Below, in pieces: positions 34,496 to 42,511 of a DNA stretch of 64,000 nt; the first letter of the stretch is position 1; every line of letters starts with the position of its first letter. Where the stretch lies: contig JAYRJQ010000008.1 in the NCBI GenBank assembly GCA_041906185.1, positions 62,001 to 126,000 of the forward strand, read 5' to 3'. The notes beneath the pieces were generated by a model, which was not told the DNA's origin, did not search any database, and was given only the letters and a program-made list of their open reading frames with translations. The translations under genes were made by a program, and so were the position numbers. The stretch is from Roseateles_B sp041906185 (GTDB lineage Bacteria > Pseudomonadota > Gammaproteobacteria > Burkholderiales > Burkholderiaceae_C).

Positions 34496-35092
34496 GTGCT
34501 CGCGAAGATTACCGCCAAGAATCAACTGACCTTGCCCAAGAGCGTGACGGAGCCCCTCGGGCCGGTGCAGTACTTCGACGTGCAGACCCGGGGTGGCCAA
34601 ATCGTGCTGACCCCCGTGCGAATCCAGCGAGGCGATGCCCTGCGGGCCAAGCTGGCCGAACTGGCCCTGTCGCAAAAAATGCTGGACGCCGCCCTGAGCT
34701 GGGCCGAAACGCAGATGGGAGGTGTCAAAACCATCGAGACCCCCCCCAAGCCCCGGGCCGCGAAGGCCGCAAAACCATTGAGTGTCCCCACCCGGGAAAA
34801 ATCGGCCGCCAAAAAAGCGGTGGCTCGAAAAACGGGGAGTCCCAAAACGGCCGCGAAATCCACGCCGACCGCCAAAACCATCGAGACCTCCCAAAAACCT
34901 CAGGCCTCCCGCCGTGCAAAACCATTGAGTGCCGACGCGAAGCCGGCCCGCGTCGCGAGCGCCGGCCGCCCGCGCGCGGCAAAACCATCGAGTGCATCGG
35001 CCGTCCGCGCCGGCAAGGCCGCGGCAGCTCCGGCACGTAGCCGTTCGGCTCGTGGTGTGGCGGTATCGGCGGCATCGCGTCGCGCGGCATGA
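34496..35092 (+). CDS. AbrB/SpoVT-type DNA-binding protein with long basic tail (antitoxin-like)
   Basis: The N-terminal 45 residues (AKITAKNQLTLPKSV, then QYFDVQTRGGQIVLTPVR) form a swapped-hairpin AbrB/MazE-type DNA-binding domain typical of VapB antitoxins. A short helix (residues 50-75) follows, then a tail of about 120 residues made almost only of Ala, Lys, Pro, Ser and Arg, like a histone H1 or AlgP tail and surely disordered. The tail DNA contains five copies of CAAAACCATYGAG. I chose the GTG at 34496 since antitoxins of this kind start just before AKIT; an in-frame start at 34418 would put the palindrome inside the gene. The stop overlaps the PIN gene (ATGA). Confidence 0.75.
   Translation: MLAKITAKNQLTLPKSVTEPLGPVQYFDVQTRGGQIVLTPVRIQRGDALRAKLAELALSQKMLDAALSWAETQMGGVKTIETPPKPRAAKAAKPLSVPTREKSAAKKAVARKTGSPKTAAKSTPTAKTIETSQKPQASRRAKPLSADAKPARVASAGRPRAAKPSSASAVRAGKAAAAPARSRSARGVAVSAASRRAA
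34726..34992 (+). repeat. Five intragenic copies of CAAAACCATYGAG
   Basis: The copies are at 34726-34738, 34770-34782, 34873-34885, 34917-34929 and 34980-34992. Copies 1 and 3 are read as KTIE, whereas copies 2, 4 and 5 are read in another frame as KPLS or KPSS. The repeat is therefore conserved at DNA level rather than protein level. Two pairs have the same 44-nt spacing. Confidence 0.75.
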
Positions 35093-35574
35093 GTCCGCGC
35101 CCTCGATCCGCGGCGGCGGGCGCGGGCCCTCGCGCGCGCAAGACCCGACCCCCGACGGCCGTGCTGGACACCGCGCTGTTGCTGCAGGTGCTTCTGCACA
35201 ATGATGAGGACGGGGGCGTGCTGCGCCAGGCCTGGCAGGACGGCCGCCTGCCGTTGCTGGTCTGTGCGGAAACCGCACAGCTGCTGATGCTCAGCCTGGC
35301 GGCGCCGGCCTTGAAGCTCAAGCCTGCCCAGCAGCAGGAGTTGCTGGCCGATGTGCTGCCCTATGCCGAGGTCTGCAAGCCGTTGGGCCAGCGGGTGGCC
35401 GCGCGGCTGCCGCTGGGGCCGTTGCTGGCCCTGAGCCTGGCGCAGGCCGCCGGGGCCGGGCTGCTTCTGAGCGACTCCGCCGCCGTGCGCAGCCATGTGG
35501 CGCGGCAGGCGGCGCGCTATCCGGGCCTGCGCGTGCTCACCTTGCGTGAATGGGTTGACGAATCGAGAAGCTGA
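35089..35574 (+). CDS. Degenerate PIN-domain protein (VapC-like toxin partner)
   Basis: A 161-residue protein that fits the PIN_3 family layout: VLDTALLLQVLL first strand, a central helical part (LKPAQQQELLADVLPYAEV), ALSLAQAAGAGLLLSDSAAV and a final LRVLTLREWV. The usual VLDTN reads VLDTA, and the third acidic residue expected before the ALSLA helix is missing, so the nuclease site looks incomplete. The gene overlaps the AbrB-like gene by 4 nt, as toxin-antitoxin pairs do. It may be an inactive or altered toxin. A 23-residue basic N-terminal extension is present. Confidence 0.68.
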   Translation: MSPRPRSAAAGAGPRARKTRPPTAVLDTALLLQVLLHNDEDGGVLRQAWQDGRLPLLVCAETAQLLMLSLAAPALKLKPAQQQELLADVLPYAEVCKPLGQRVAARLPLGPLLALSLAQAAGAGLLLSDSAAVRSHVARQAARYPGLRVLTLREWVDESRS

Positions 35575-35619
35575 TCAGCCCGGAGGGCCGCGGGCGATCT
35601 GATAGATTCACGCCCGCTT

Positions 35620-35838
35620 ATGAGCAGCTATAACTTCGGATCGAGCGGGAGCATGTGGCGCGTGGTGTTCTACGAACGCCGCGGCCACCGCATTCACATC
35701 GACCGCACGGGCCCGTGGCTGCCTGACCGCCAGCTCGCCCACAACTGGGCGATGTGGTTCAAGGAGCGTGGCTACCACGTGGCGCTGCAGGACTCCGCCG
35801 GGACGGTGGAGCGCTTCAGCCAGGGCCTCCCGGCCTGA
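35620..35838 (+). CDS. Small protein, unknown function
   Basis: A 72-residue protein starting MSSYNFGSSGSMWRVVFYERRGHRIHIDRTG, rich in aromatic and basic residues, without a recognised domain. Codon use is like that of its neighbours, and it lies 45 nt after the PIN gene with a convergent phaB beyond. It could be a single small beta-rich domain. Confidence 0.5.
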   Translation: MSSYNFGSSGSMWRVVFYERRGHRIHIDRTGPWLPDRQLAHNWAMWFKERGYHVALQDSAGTVERFSQGLPA

Positions 35839-35850
35839 CTGAAGCCGTGC

Positions 35851-36576
35851 TCAGGCGAGATACTGCCCGCCGTTGGCGCTGATCGTGGCGCCGGTGATGA
35901 AGCTGGCCTCGTCTGCGACCAGGAAGCACACGCAGCGGGCGATTTCCTCCGGCGTGCCCAGGCGCCCGACCGGGATCTGCGGCAGGATCATGCTGCTCAC
36001 CACCTCGGGCTTCATGGACTTGACCATGTCCGTGGCGATGTAGCCGGGGCAGATCACGTTCACGGTGATGCCCTTGCTGGCGTTCTCCAGGGCCAGCGCC
36101 TTGCTGAAGCCGATCTCGCCGGCCTTGGCCGCCGAGTAGTTGGTCTGGCCGAGCTGACCCTTCTGGGCATTGATGGACGAGATGTTCACGATGCGGCCGA
36201 AGCCGCGCTCACGCATGCCGTTGATCACCTGGCGGCTCATGTTGAAGACCGAGTTCAGGTTGGTGTTGATCACGGCCTGCCACTGGGCGAGCGTCATCTT
36301 GTGCAGCATGCCGTCGCGGGTGATGCCGGCGTTGTTGACCAGCACGTCCACGGGACCCAGCTGAGCCTCGATCTGCGCGACGCCGCGTTCGCAGGCTTCG
36401 AAGTCGGAGACGTCCCAGCGGAAGACGGGAATGCCGCTGTGCTCATGGAAGGCCTGCGCGGCGGTGTCGTTGTCGGCGTAGACGCTGGCCACGCGGTAGC
36501 CCGCTGCCTTCAGGCCCAGGGCGATGGCGCCGCCGATGCCGCGGGTGCCTCCCGTCACGATGGCCACTCTTTGCAT
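35851..36576 (-). CDS. phaB: Acetoacetyl-CoA reductase (PhaB-type SDR)
   Basis: A 241-residue short-chain dehydrogenase. The NADPH-binding TGGTRGIGGAIA, NNAGITRDGMLHKM, catalytic NISSINAQKGQLGQTNYSAAKAG (Ser-Tyr-Lys) and ICPGYIATDMV all match PhaB enzymes, which reduce acetoacetyl-CoA to 3-hydroxybutyryl-CoA for polyhydroxyalkanoate synthesis. phaC and phaA are not in this window. FabG is the main alternative, but the NAGITRDGMLHKM and QKGQLGQTNYSAAKAG wording is that of PhaB. An AGGAGA ribosome-binding site lies before the ATG. Confidence 0.88.
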   Translation of the reverse strand: MQRVAIVTGGTRGIGGAIALGLKAAGYRVASVYADNDTAAQAFHEHSGIPVFRWDVSDFEACERGVAQIEAQLGPVDVLVNNAGITRDGMLHKMTLAQWQAVINTNLNSVFNMSRQVINGMRERGFGRIVNISSINAQKGQLGQTNYSAAKAGEIGFSKALALENASKGITVNVICPGYIATDMVKSMKPEVVSSMILPQIPVGRLGTPEEIARCVCFLVADEASFITGATISANGGQYLA

Positions 36577-36702
36577 GCTCGATGTCTCCTTGTGTGATGC
36601 AGGGCGCTAGAGCGCCAACGCCGCATCATTCGCGCGACGGCCTCGTGCGTCAACCGCCCGGGCCCCCCGGCATGGGGGCGGCAAGGGCATGGAGCAGGCC
36701 CA

Positions 36703-36740
36703 CAAAAAGAAGCCCCGCCGGACCGGGGTCTGGCGGGGCT
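36703..36740 (-). terminator. Rho-independent terminator of the unknown gene at 36.9-37.9 kb
   Basis: On the minus strand a long AGCCCCGCC / GGCGGGGCT stem with an inner GACCCCGGTC part is followed by TTCTTTTTG. It lies downstream of the minus-strand gene ending at 36864 and upstream of phaB, separating the two transcripts. Confidence 0.75.
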
Positions 36741-36863
36741 GAGAAGGCAAGAGCAGATTGTTGAGCTCTGTCGCGGGCAGGCAGGGCCGGCCGATCGACG
36801 CGGCGGACTGTGCCATGCCGGCATGACGTGGTGATGACGCCGCACCGGAAGGCGCTCGCCGGC

Positions 36864-37925
36864 TCAGGCCAGGCCCCAGCCCTCGGTGGCGGCCGGGGCC
36901 TCGTGCTGCTGCACATGGACCGGGCACAGGCGCTTGGCGGCGGCCCGCTGCACGAGCTGCTCGGCCTGATCGGCGCTCAGGCGCAGGGCGAAGCGGCTCC
37001 AACGGCGCTGCACCAGCTCATGGCCCCAGGCGTCCTCGAGCGCCCAGCGGATCTCGTGCGGCGTCTGCAGATGCTGCTGCTGCAGCACGCGGGGCACGAA
37101 GGCCAGCACGAAGCGGTTGAAGTCGGCCCGCAGCTCGTCCTGCGGCAGGAGGGCCTCCAGGCGCGCCAGGCGCTGACTCCAGCCCGGCGTGGCGAACTGG
37201 CGGGTCACGAGGGCCTGCAGCGCCTGGATGGGGTTGAAGAGGCGCAGGCGGTTCGGCGGCAGCACGTGCAGCGGAAGCACGGCGGCCTCCTCGTGCGGGA
37301 GCGTCGTCACGAAGCTGCTCAGCACGGCGAGGCGCTGCCAGGCGCGCGCATCGAGGCCGCCCATCTCGCGGATGGGGCCGGCCTGCAGGCTCTGTGCGGC
37401 CGCCTGCAGCTCACCCCAGCAGCGGCTGCCCTTGGCCGTGTTGGCCTGGCGGCTCATCATGGCCAGGTGGCCGGCGGCGTAGCCGGCGTCGTCCCGGACG
37501 CGATCGAGGCTGCGCTGCTGCGCATGGCCTGGCACGTCGTTGAGGGGCAGGCGGCTGACGGGGCAGTGCTCCGTGTCCAGCTGCTGAAGGTAGTTGGGCG
37601 TGAGCAGCGTGGTCTCGAAGCTGCGCCCGCGCGACCAGGCGTGCGTGCGCAGCTGCAGCCAGCGCTGCGTATGGCCGGCAGCCTTGAGCGTGCGGCGCCC
37701 GAAGGTGGCCTGGCCCGCCTGCCAGCCCTGGCGCAGCGGAGACGTGCTGAAGAGGTGCTCGACGGCCGGCGCGACGCCGTGGCGCGCATGGTCCCAGCCC
37801 AGTTCGAAGCCGACTTGCCGACCGGCGGGCAGGGCCGGGCCGTCCTCCATGGCCAGGTCGAGCTGGGCCGGTGCAGGCGGGGCGAATCGGGCGGTGGACG
37901 GGGTGCTGAGCTGGGCCATGGTCAT
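36864..37925 (-). CDS. Conserved-looking protein of unknown function, partner of WYL gene
   Basis: A 353-residue soluble protein without signal peptide or membrane helix. Visible stretches are FELGWDHARHGVAP, TFGRRTLKAAG, CPVSRLPLNDVPGHA, and a C-terminal CPVHVQQHEAP. The cysteines and histidines are not in a zinc-finger pattern that I recognise. No family is named. It is divergent from a WYL-domain regulator with a perfect inverted repeat between them, so it is likely to be controlled by that protein. Confidence 0.7.
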   Translation of the reverse strand: MTMAQLSTPSTARFAPPAPAQLDLAMEDGPALPAGRQVGFELGWDHARHGVAPAVEHLFSTSPLRQGWQAGQATFGRRTLKAAGHTQRWLQLRTHAWSRGRSFETTLLTPNYLQQLDTEHCPVSRLPLNDVPGHAQQRSLDRVRDDAGYAAGHLAMMSRQANTAKGSRCWGELQAAAQSLQAGPIREMGGLDARAWQRLAVLSSFVTTLPHEEAAVLPLHVLPPNRLRLFNPIQALQALVTRQFATPGWSQRLARLEALLPQDELRADFNRFVLAFVPRVLQQQHLQTPHEIRWALEDAWGHELVQRRWSRFALRLSADQAEQLVQRAAAKRLCPVHVQQHEAPAATEGWGLA

Positions 37926-37993
37926 CTCCGGAAGTGAGGGGAGTGGCTGGCCGCCACAAATCTGTCAGCGACCTTGTGGCACAGTGTGCGATC

Positions 37994-38020
37994 CAGGTAG
38001 CTCAAGGCGTGAGCTACCTG
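37994..38020. promoter_or_regulatory. Perfect 10-bp inverted repeat between divergent genes (operator candidate)
   Basis: CAGGTAGCTC and GAGCTACCTG are separated by 7 nt. It is centred 82 nt from one gene start and 63 nt from the other. No T-run follows, so it is not a terminator. It is a good candidate binding site for the WYL regulator. Confidence 0.6.
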
Positions 38021-38069
38021 CACCAGGTCTCGAATCTGGGGAAAACCACGACAGGGAGGGCCGCTGGCC

Positions 38070-39065
38070 ATGGACCGTACCGAGCGCTTCTACAAGATCG
38101 AGATGCTGATCCGCGCCCAGGAGTGCGTCAGCTTCGCGACGCTGCTGGAGGCCCTGGAGGTGTCGCCAGCGACTCTCAAGCGCGACCTGCAGTACCTGCG
38201 CGAGCGCATGGACGCGCCCATCGAGTACGACGCCCTGGACCGCGGCTACCGCTTCAGCCAGGACTGGCGCGGGCAGAAGCACGAGCTGCCGGGCGTGTGG
38301 TTCAGCGAGAAGGAGCTGCATGCCCTGCTGACGATGAACCAGCTGCTGTCGAGCCTGGACGAGAACGGCCTGCTGACACGCCATCTGCAGCCCATGCTGG
38401 ACAAGCTCAGCGGCATGCTGGGCGGCGACGAGGCCGAGGCGCGCGAGCTGACGCGGCGGGTGAAGCTCATCTCCACGGCGCGGCGCCGCGTGCCGTCCGA
38501 ACACTTCGAGACCGTAGGCAGCGCGCTCGTGAAGCGCCTGCGCCTGCGCCTGGCCTACCGCAAGCGGGGCCGCGGCGGCCAGCCGGGCTCACGCAGTGAG
38601 CGACTGGTGTCGCCGCAGCGGCTGGTCCATTACCGCAACACCTGGTACCTCGATGCCTGGTGCCACCAGAGCGAGGGCCTGCGCCGCTTTGCGCTCGATG
38701 CCGTGGAGGCCGCCGAGGTGACCGAGGACAAGGCCCGTGCGGTGGCCGTGAAGCAGCTCGAGGCCGAGCTGGACCAGGGCTATGGCATCTTCGCGGGCGG
38801 GCGGCCGCAGCGCGCGCGCCTGATCTTCAGTGCGGAGGCGGCGCAGTGGGTGTCCCGCGAGGAGTGGCATCCGGCGCAGGAGAGCCGCTGGCTGGACGAT
38901 GGCCGCTGGGAACTCGACGTGCCCTATGTGGACGCCACCGAGCTGCTGATGGACCTGCTGCGGCACGCCGGCGACGTCGAGGTGCAGGCGCCGGCGACGC
39001 TGGCCGACGCCTATGAGGAGCGCCTGCGCCAGGCCTTTCAGCGCCTGCCGCGCAAAGGGGCGTAG
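38070..39065 (+). CDS. WYL-domain transcriptional regulator
   Basis: A 331-residue regulator. The N-terminal winged helix (RFYKIEMLIRAQECVSFATLLEALEVSPATLKRDLQYL) is of the DeoR/HTH_11 type. The WYL domain (about 150-235) carries RLVHYRNTWYLDAWC, with W-Y-L intact, and a C-terminal extension domain follows to residue 320. WYL proteins sense nucleic acid or nucleotide ligands in phage-defence, DNA-damage and other systems. The divergent unknown gene and inverted repeat upstream suggest local control and autoregulation. Confidence 0.87.
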   Translation: MDRTERFYKIEMLIRAQECVSFATLLEALEVSPATLKRDLQYLRERMDAPIEYDALDRGYRFSQDWRGQKHELPGVWFSEKELHALLTMNQLLSSLDENGLLTRHLQPMLDKLSGMLGGDEAEARELTRRVKLISTARRRVPSEHFETVGSALVKRLRLRLAYRKRGRGGQPGSRSERLVSPQRLVHYRNTWYLDAWCHQSEGLRRFALDAVEAAEVTEDKARAVAVKQLEAELDQGYGIFAGGRPQRARLIFSAEAAQWVSREEWHPAQESRWLDDGRWELDVPYVDATELLMDLLRHAGDVEVQAPATLADAYEERLRQAFQRLPRKGA

Positions 39066-39133
39066 CAGCGCGAGCAGCCCTGGGAGATGTTGAGGGAGCG
39101 ATCAGGCGGCGAAACCCGGTGCCGCTGCAGGGC

Positions 39134-39727
39134 TCAGCCTTCGTCAGGGGCCGTCTGCTGCCGCTTGAGGCGCTCGCTGTGCCAGTAGACGTCGTCGCCG
39201 CCCTTGCCGTCGAGATTGGCGCGGTTCAGGACCCGGGCCAGCACGAAGAGCAGGTCGGAGAGGCGGTTGAGGTACTGGCGCGGCGCGGCCTCGATCTGCT
39301 CGCCCTGGTGCAGGGCATGGACCACGGCGCGCTCGGCGCGGCGGGCGATCGTGCGGCAGACGTGGGCGATGGCGGCGCTGCGGGTGCCGGCGGGCAGGAT
39401 GAATTCCTTCAGACGCGGCAGCGCGGCGTTGTAGTGCGCCAGGGCCTCGTCCAGGCGCAGCACGGCGTCGTCCTTGAGCAGGCTGTAGCCCGGCATGCAG
39501 AGCTCGCCGCCGAGGTTGAAGAGCTCGTGCTGGATCGTGATGAGCAGCTCACGGACGTCCTCGGGCAGCGGCTCGGCGAGCAGGACGCCGATGTTGGAGT
39601 TCAGCTCGTCCACATCGCCCATGGCCAGGACGCGCAGGTGGTCCTTGGGCACACGCGTGCCGTCGCCCAGGCCCGTGGTGCCGTCGTCTCCGGTGCGGGT
39701 GGCGATCTGGGAAAGTCGGTTGGCCAT
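39134..39727 (-). CDS. Cob(I)alamin adenosyltransferase (PduO/MMAB type)
   Basis: A 197-residue enzyme that transfers the adenosyl group of ATP to cob(I)alamin. The ATP-binding N-terminus TRTGDDGTTGLGDGTRVPKD is exact for the family. The helical motifs VDELNSNIGVLLA, FILPAGTRSAAIAHVCRTIARRAER and YLNRLSDLLFVLAR with the key Arg/Glu/Asn positions are present. It supplies adenosylcobalamin to mutases that are not in this window. Confidence 0.92.
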   Translation of the reverse strand: MANRLSQIATRTGDDGTTGLGDGTRVPKDHLRVLAMGDVDELNSNIGVLLAEPLPEDVRELLITIQHELFNLGGELCMPGYSLLKDDAVLRLDEALAHYNAALPRLKEFILPAGTRSAAIAHVCRTIARRAERAVVHALHQGEQIEAAPRQYLNRLSDLLFVLARVLNRANLDGKGGDDVYWHSERLKRQQTAPDEG

Positions 39728-39792
39728 GGTGTCAGGGAGCGGGTCGTGGTGAAGAGGCCCGCATCTTGCCTGAACCGGGCCGGCGGCCCGTC

Positions 39793-40026
39793 TTAGCCCC
39801 TGCGTCCGCTGCGGTGAAAGTCGGGCCGTTGCGGGCTGGCGGGGTGCGCGTGGGCGCCTTCGCCGTGCGGCGTGGGCGCATGGCCGGGCGGGGCCACGGG
39901 CGGGCTGGGCGCGCGGAAGGCGCTCATGATGTTCTGGATCAGCAGGGCCAGCATGTCCCGGCGCCAGAGGCCCAGCAGGGCCAGGATGACGACGGCGCTC
40001 AACAGGATCCAGCTCGACAGGCTCAT
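39793..40026 (-). CDS. Small single-helix membrane protein
   Basis: A 77-residue protein with one hydrophobic helix (residues 5-27) and a Pro/His-rich soluble tail (HAPTPHGEGAHAHPASPQ) that might bind metal loosely. The ATG at 40026 has AGGAG about 6 nt upstream. The function is unknown. It is upstream of the adenosyltransferase gene on the same strand. Confidence 0.55.
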   Translation of the reverse strand: MSLSSWILLSAVVILALLGLWRRDMLALLIQNIMSAFRAPSPPVAPPGHAPTPHGEGAHAHPASPQRPDFHRSGRRG

Positions 40027-40214
40027 GGCATCTCCTCGGGGTGGCGGTCTTGCAGCCATGGTGGCACGCGGGCGCCTGCGCTTCAAGCCTCGCGGCTTGC
40101 GCCAGCGCAGCTTCCCGTCGATGGGCTTGCGTTCGGCGCGGGCCCGGCGGAAGTTCAGCGGAGGTTCAGCCCGGCTTCCTAGAATGGGTCACGCCAGTGA
40201 TGAAGGAGCCCGCC

Positions 40215-41633
40215 ATGTCCCACGTCTCGTCGCCCGCCGCCCTCGACAGCCCCCGCCGCGCGGTGCCCGAGACGCTGAAGCAGGCGCTGCGCGACCGCTT
40301 CGGCGCCCGCTGCGCGGAGTCCCTGGCCGTGCGGGAGCAGCACGGGCGTGACGAGAGTCCGTTTGACGTCGCGCCACCCGAGCTCGTGCTCTTTGCCGAG
40401 TCGGAGGAGGAGGTGGCCTTCGTGCTGGCGCAGGCCCATGAGCACGCCGTGCCGGTGATTCCCTACGGCGCGGGCACCTCGCTGGAAGGCCATCTGCTGG
40501 CGGTGCAGGGCGGCATCAGCCTCGATCTCTCCCGCATGAACCGCCTGCTGGCCGTGCAGGCGGAGGACCTCACCGTCACCGTGCAGCCCGGCGTGACGCG
40601 CCACCAGCTCAACAACGAGCTGCGCCACCAGGGCCTCTTCTTTCCCATCGACCCCGGCGCCGACGCCTCGCTGGGCGGCATGGCGGCCACGCGGGCGAGC
40701 GGCACCAATGCAGTCCGCTACGGCACGCTGCGCGAGAACGTCCTGGCGCTGCGCGTGGTGACGCCGGGCGGCGAGGTGATCCGCACGGGCTCGCGCGCCC
40801 GCAAGAGCAGCGCGGGCTACGACCTCACGCGCCTGTTCGTGGGCAGCGAGGGCACGCTGGGCGTGATCACGGAGCTGACGCTGCGCCTGTATCCGCTGCC
40901 CGAGGCCGTGTCGGCCGCGATCTGCTTCTTCCCCAGCATCGACGCGGCCGTGCAGACCACCATGCAGATCATCCAGATGGGCGTGCCCATCGCCCGCTGC
41001 GAGCTGCTGGACGCGAACACCGTGCGGGCCGTGAATGCCCATGACCACCTGGGCCTGCGGGAGTCGGCCATGCTGCTGATGGAGTTCCATGGCTCCGAGG
41101 CCGGTGTGGCCGAGCAGGCCGCGACGGTGCAGGAGATCGCCCGCGACTTCGGCGGCGAGGACTTCGAGTGGTCCCGCACGCCGGAGGAGCGCACGCGGCT
41201 GTGGACGGCACGCCACCATGCCTACCTCTCGGCCCTGCAGATGAAGCCGGGCTGCCGCTGCGTCACCACGGACACCTGCGTGCCGATCTCGCGTCTGGCG
41301 GAGAGCATCAACGAGTCGGTGGCCGAGGTGCTGGCGTCCGGCCTGCCCTATTTCATCGTCGGCCACGTGGGCGACGGCAATTTCCACATGGGCTACCTGA
41401 TCGACCCGGCGCTGCCCGCCGAGCGCGAGACGGCCGAGCGGCTGTCCGCGCAGATGGTGGCCCGCGCCCTGCGCCTGGGCGGGACCTGCACGGGCGAGCA
41501 CGGCATCGGCCTGCACAAGCAGGACTTCCTGCGGGACGAGGCCGGCGAGGGCGCCGTCGACCTGATGCGCACTCTCAAGCGCGCCGTGGACCCGCGGGAC
41601 ATCATGAACCCGGGCAAGATCTTCCGCAGCTAG
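40215..41633 (+). CDS. FAD-binding D-lactate dehydrogenase (cytochrome)/GlcD-like oxidase
   Basis: A 472-residue flavoprotein. The PCMH-type FAD domain shows PYGAGTSLEGHLL and DPGADASLGGMAATRASGTNAVRYG, and GYDLTRLFVGSEGTLGVITE follows. The C-terminal domain ends with HVGDGNFH, GTCTGEHGIG and MNPGKIF. This set is common to D-lactate dehydrogenases (cytochrome), GlcD and related 2-hydroxyacid oxidases; the single-subunit length fits D-lactate dehydrogenase better. No glcE/glcF is adjacent. The ATG at 40215 is chosen for the AAGGAG site upstream. It oxidises a 2-hydroxyacid and passes electrons to the respiratory chain. Confidence 0.85.
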   Translation: MSHVSSPAALDSPRRAVPETLKQALRDRFGARCAESLAVREQHGRDESPFDVAPPELVLFAESEEEVAFVLAQAHEHAVPVIPYGAGTSLEGHLLAVQGGISLDLSRMNRLLAVQAEDLTVTVQPGVTRHQLNNELRHQGLFFPIDPGADASLGGMAATRASGTNAVRYGTLRENVLALRVVTPGGEVIRTGSRARKSSAGYDLTRLFVGSEGTLGVITELTLRLYPLPEAVSAAICFFPSIDAAVQTTMQIIQMGVPIARCELLDANTVRAVNAHDHLGLRESAMLLMEFHGSEAGVAEQAATVQEIARDFGGEDFEWSRTPEERTRLWTARHHAYLSALQMKPGCRCVTTDTCVPISRLAESINESVAEVLASGLPYFIVGHVGDGNFHMGYLIDPALPAERETAERLSAQMVARALRLGGTCTGEHGIGLHKQDFLRDEAGEGAVDLMRTLKRAVDPRDIMNPGKIFRS

Positions 41634-41636
41634 CGT

Positions 41637-42419
41637 TCAGCGGTAGCGCCGCAGGATGGCCTCCAGCCGGCCCTCCGCCAGCAAGGCCTGCTGGGCGGCG
41701 GCGAGCTCGACCCGGGAGATGGGCGACTGCCGCTGGCGCAGACAGAAGAGCGCCGTGCGCGAGATCTCCAGCGGCGAGACCACCAGTGCCCGCAGGCGCG
41801 GGTCTCGCAGGCGCGCATGCGCCAGCTGCAGCAGGCTGATGACGCTGTAGTCGGCCCGGCCCAGCTGCTGCATCTGCAGGAGGCGCAGCTCGTTGTGGGC
41901 CGTGCTGCGGCGCATCTGTCGGGCCTCGAACAGCGGATCCAGCAAGGGGTAGCGGTAGCCGTTGACCACGCCAATGGTGCGGCCTTTGAGCTGCGACAGC
42001 TGCTGCACGGGAGGCAGGGCGCGCGTGCTCACGAGAACCTCGACGACCTCCATCAGCGGCTGGGGCAGCCAGTCGATGAAGGCCTCGTCCTCGCGGCCGT
42101 ACCACTGCGGGTTCTCGAAGCACTGCAGGTCGAAGCTGCCCTCGCGCAGCTGCTGGCCGACCCGCCGCGCGGGCACCAGCAGAAACTGGGGCTCGCGGCC
42201 GAGGCGATCGGCCAGGGCCTGGCCCCAATCCTGGATGATGCCGCCTAGCAGGCGCTCGTCGTTGCTGCCCTGGCTGATGTCCGCGAAGGGCGGGCTCGAG
42301 CCGGTGGTGACCAGCAGGCGCAGCGGCGGCGCGGCGTGCGCCGGCATGCCTGGCCAGAGCAGAAGCTCCAGCAGCCCCAGCAGCCCCAGCATTAACGGGC
42401 AGATGCGGGCGGCTCTCAC
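41637..42419 (-). CDS. Orphan periplasmic substrate-binding protein (SBP_bac_3-like)
   Basis: A 260-residue protein with a signal peptide (two arginines, then LMLGLLGLLELLLWPG, and a cut near AHA). The binding-protein fold is indicated by LLVTTGSSPPFADI, GSFDLQCFENPQWYGRED and LKGRTIGVVNGYRYP. No transporter genes are adjacent. The start is uncertain: the GTG at 42419 gives a normal positively charged signal peptide, while the ATG at 42392 would give a very short one. It may be a solute sensor, like the one at 33.4 kb. Confidence 0.7.
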   Translation of the reverse strand: MRAARICPLMLGLLGLLELLLWPGMPAHAAPPLRLLVTTGSSPPFADISQGSNDERLLGGIIQDWGQALADRLGREPQFLLVPARRVGQQLREGSFDLQCFENPQWYGREDEAFIDWLPQPLMEVVEVLVSTRALPPVQQLSQLKGRTIGVVNGYRYPLLDPLFEARQMRRSTAHNELRLLQMQQLGRADYSVISLLQLAHARLRDPRLRALVVSPLEISRTALFCLRQRQSPISRVELAAAQQALLAEGRLEAILRRYR

Positions 42420-42511
42420 CAGGGGACACCACGAGGCGGTCAAGGGCAGGTCCCGGAGCGGTCGGTGCCGACGGGGCGCCGCGCCGCTCGATGCGCCGTT
42501 CAATGTGCTGT

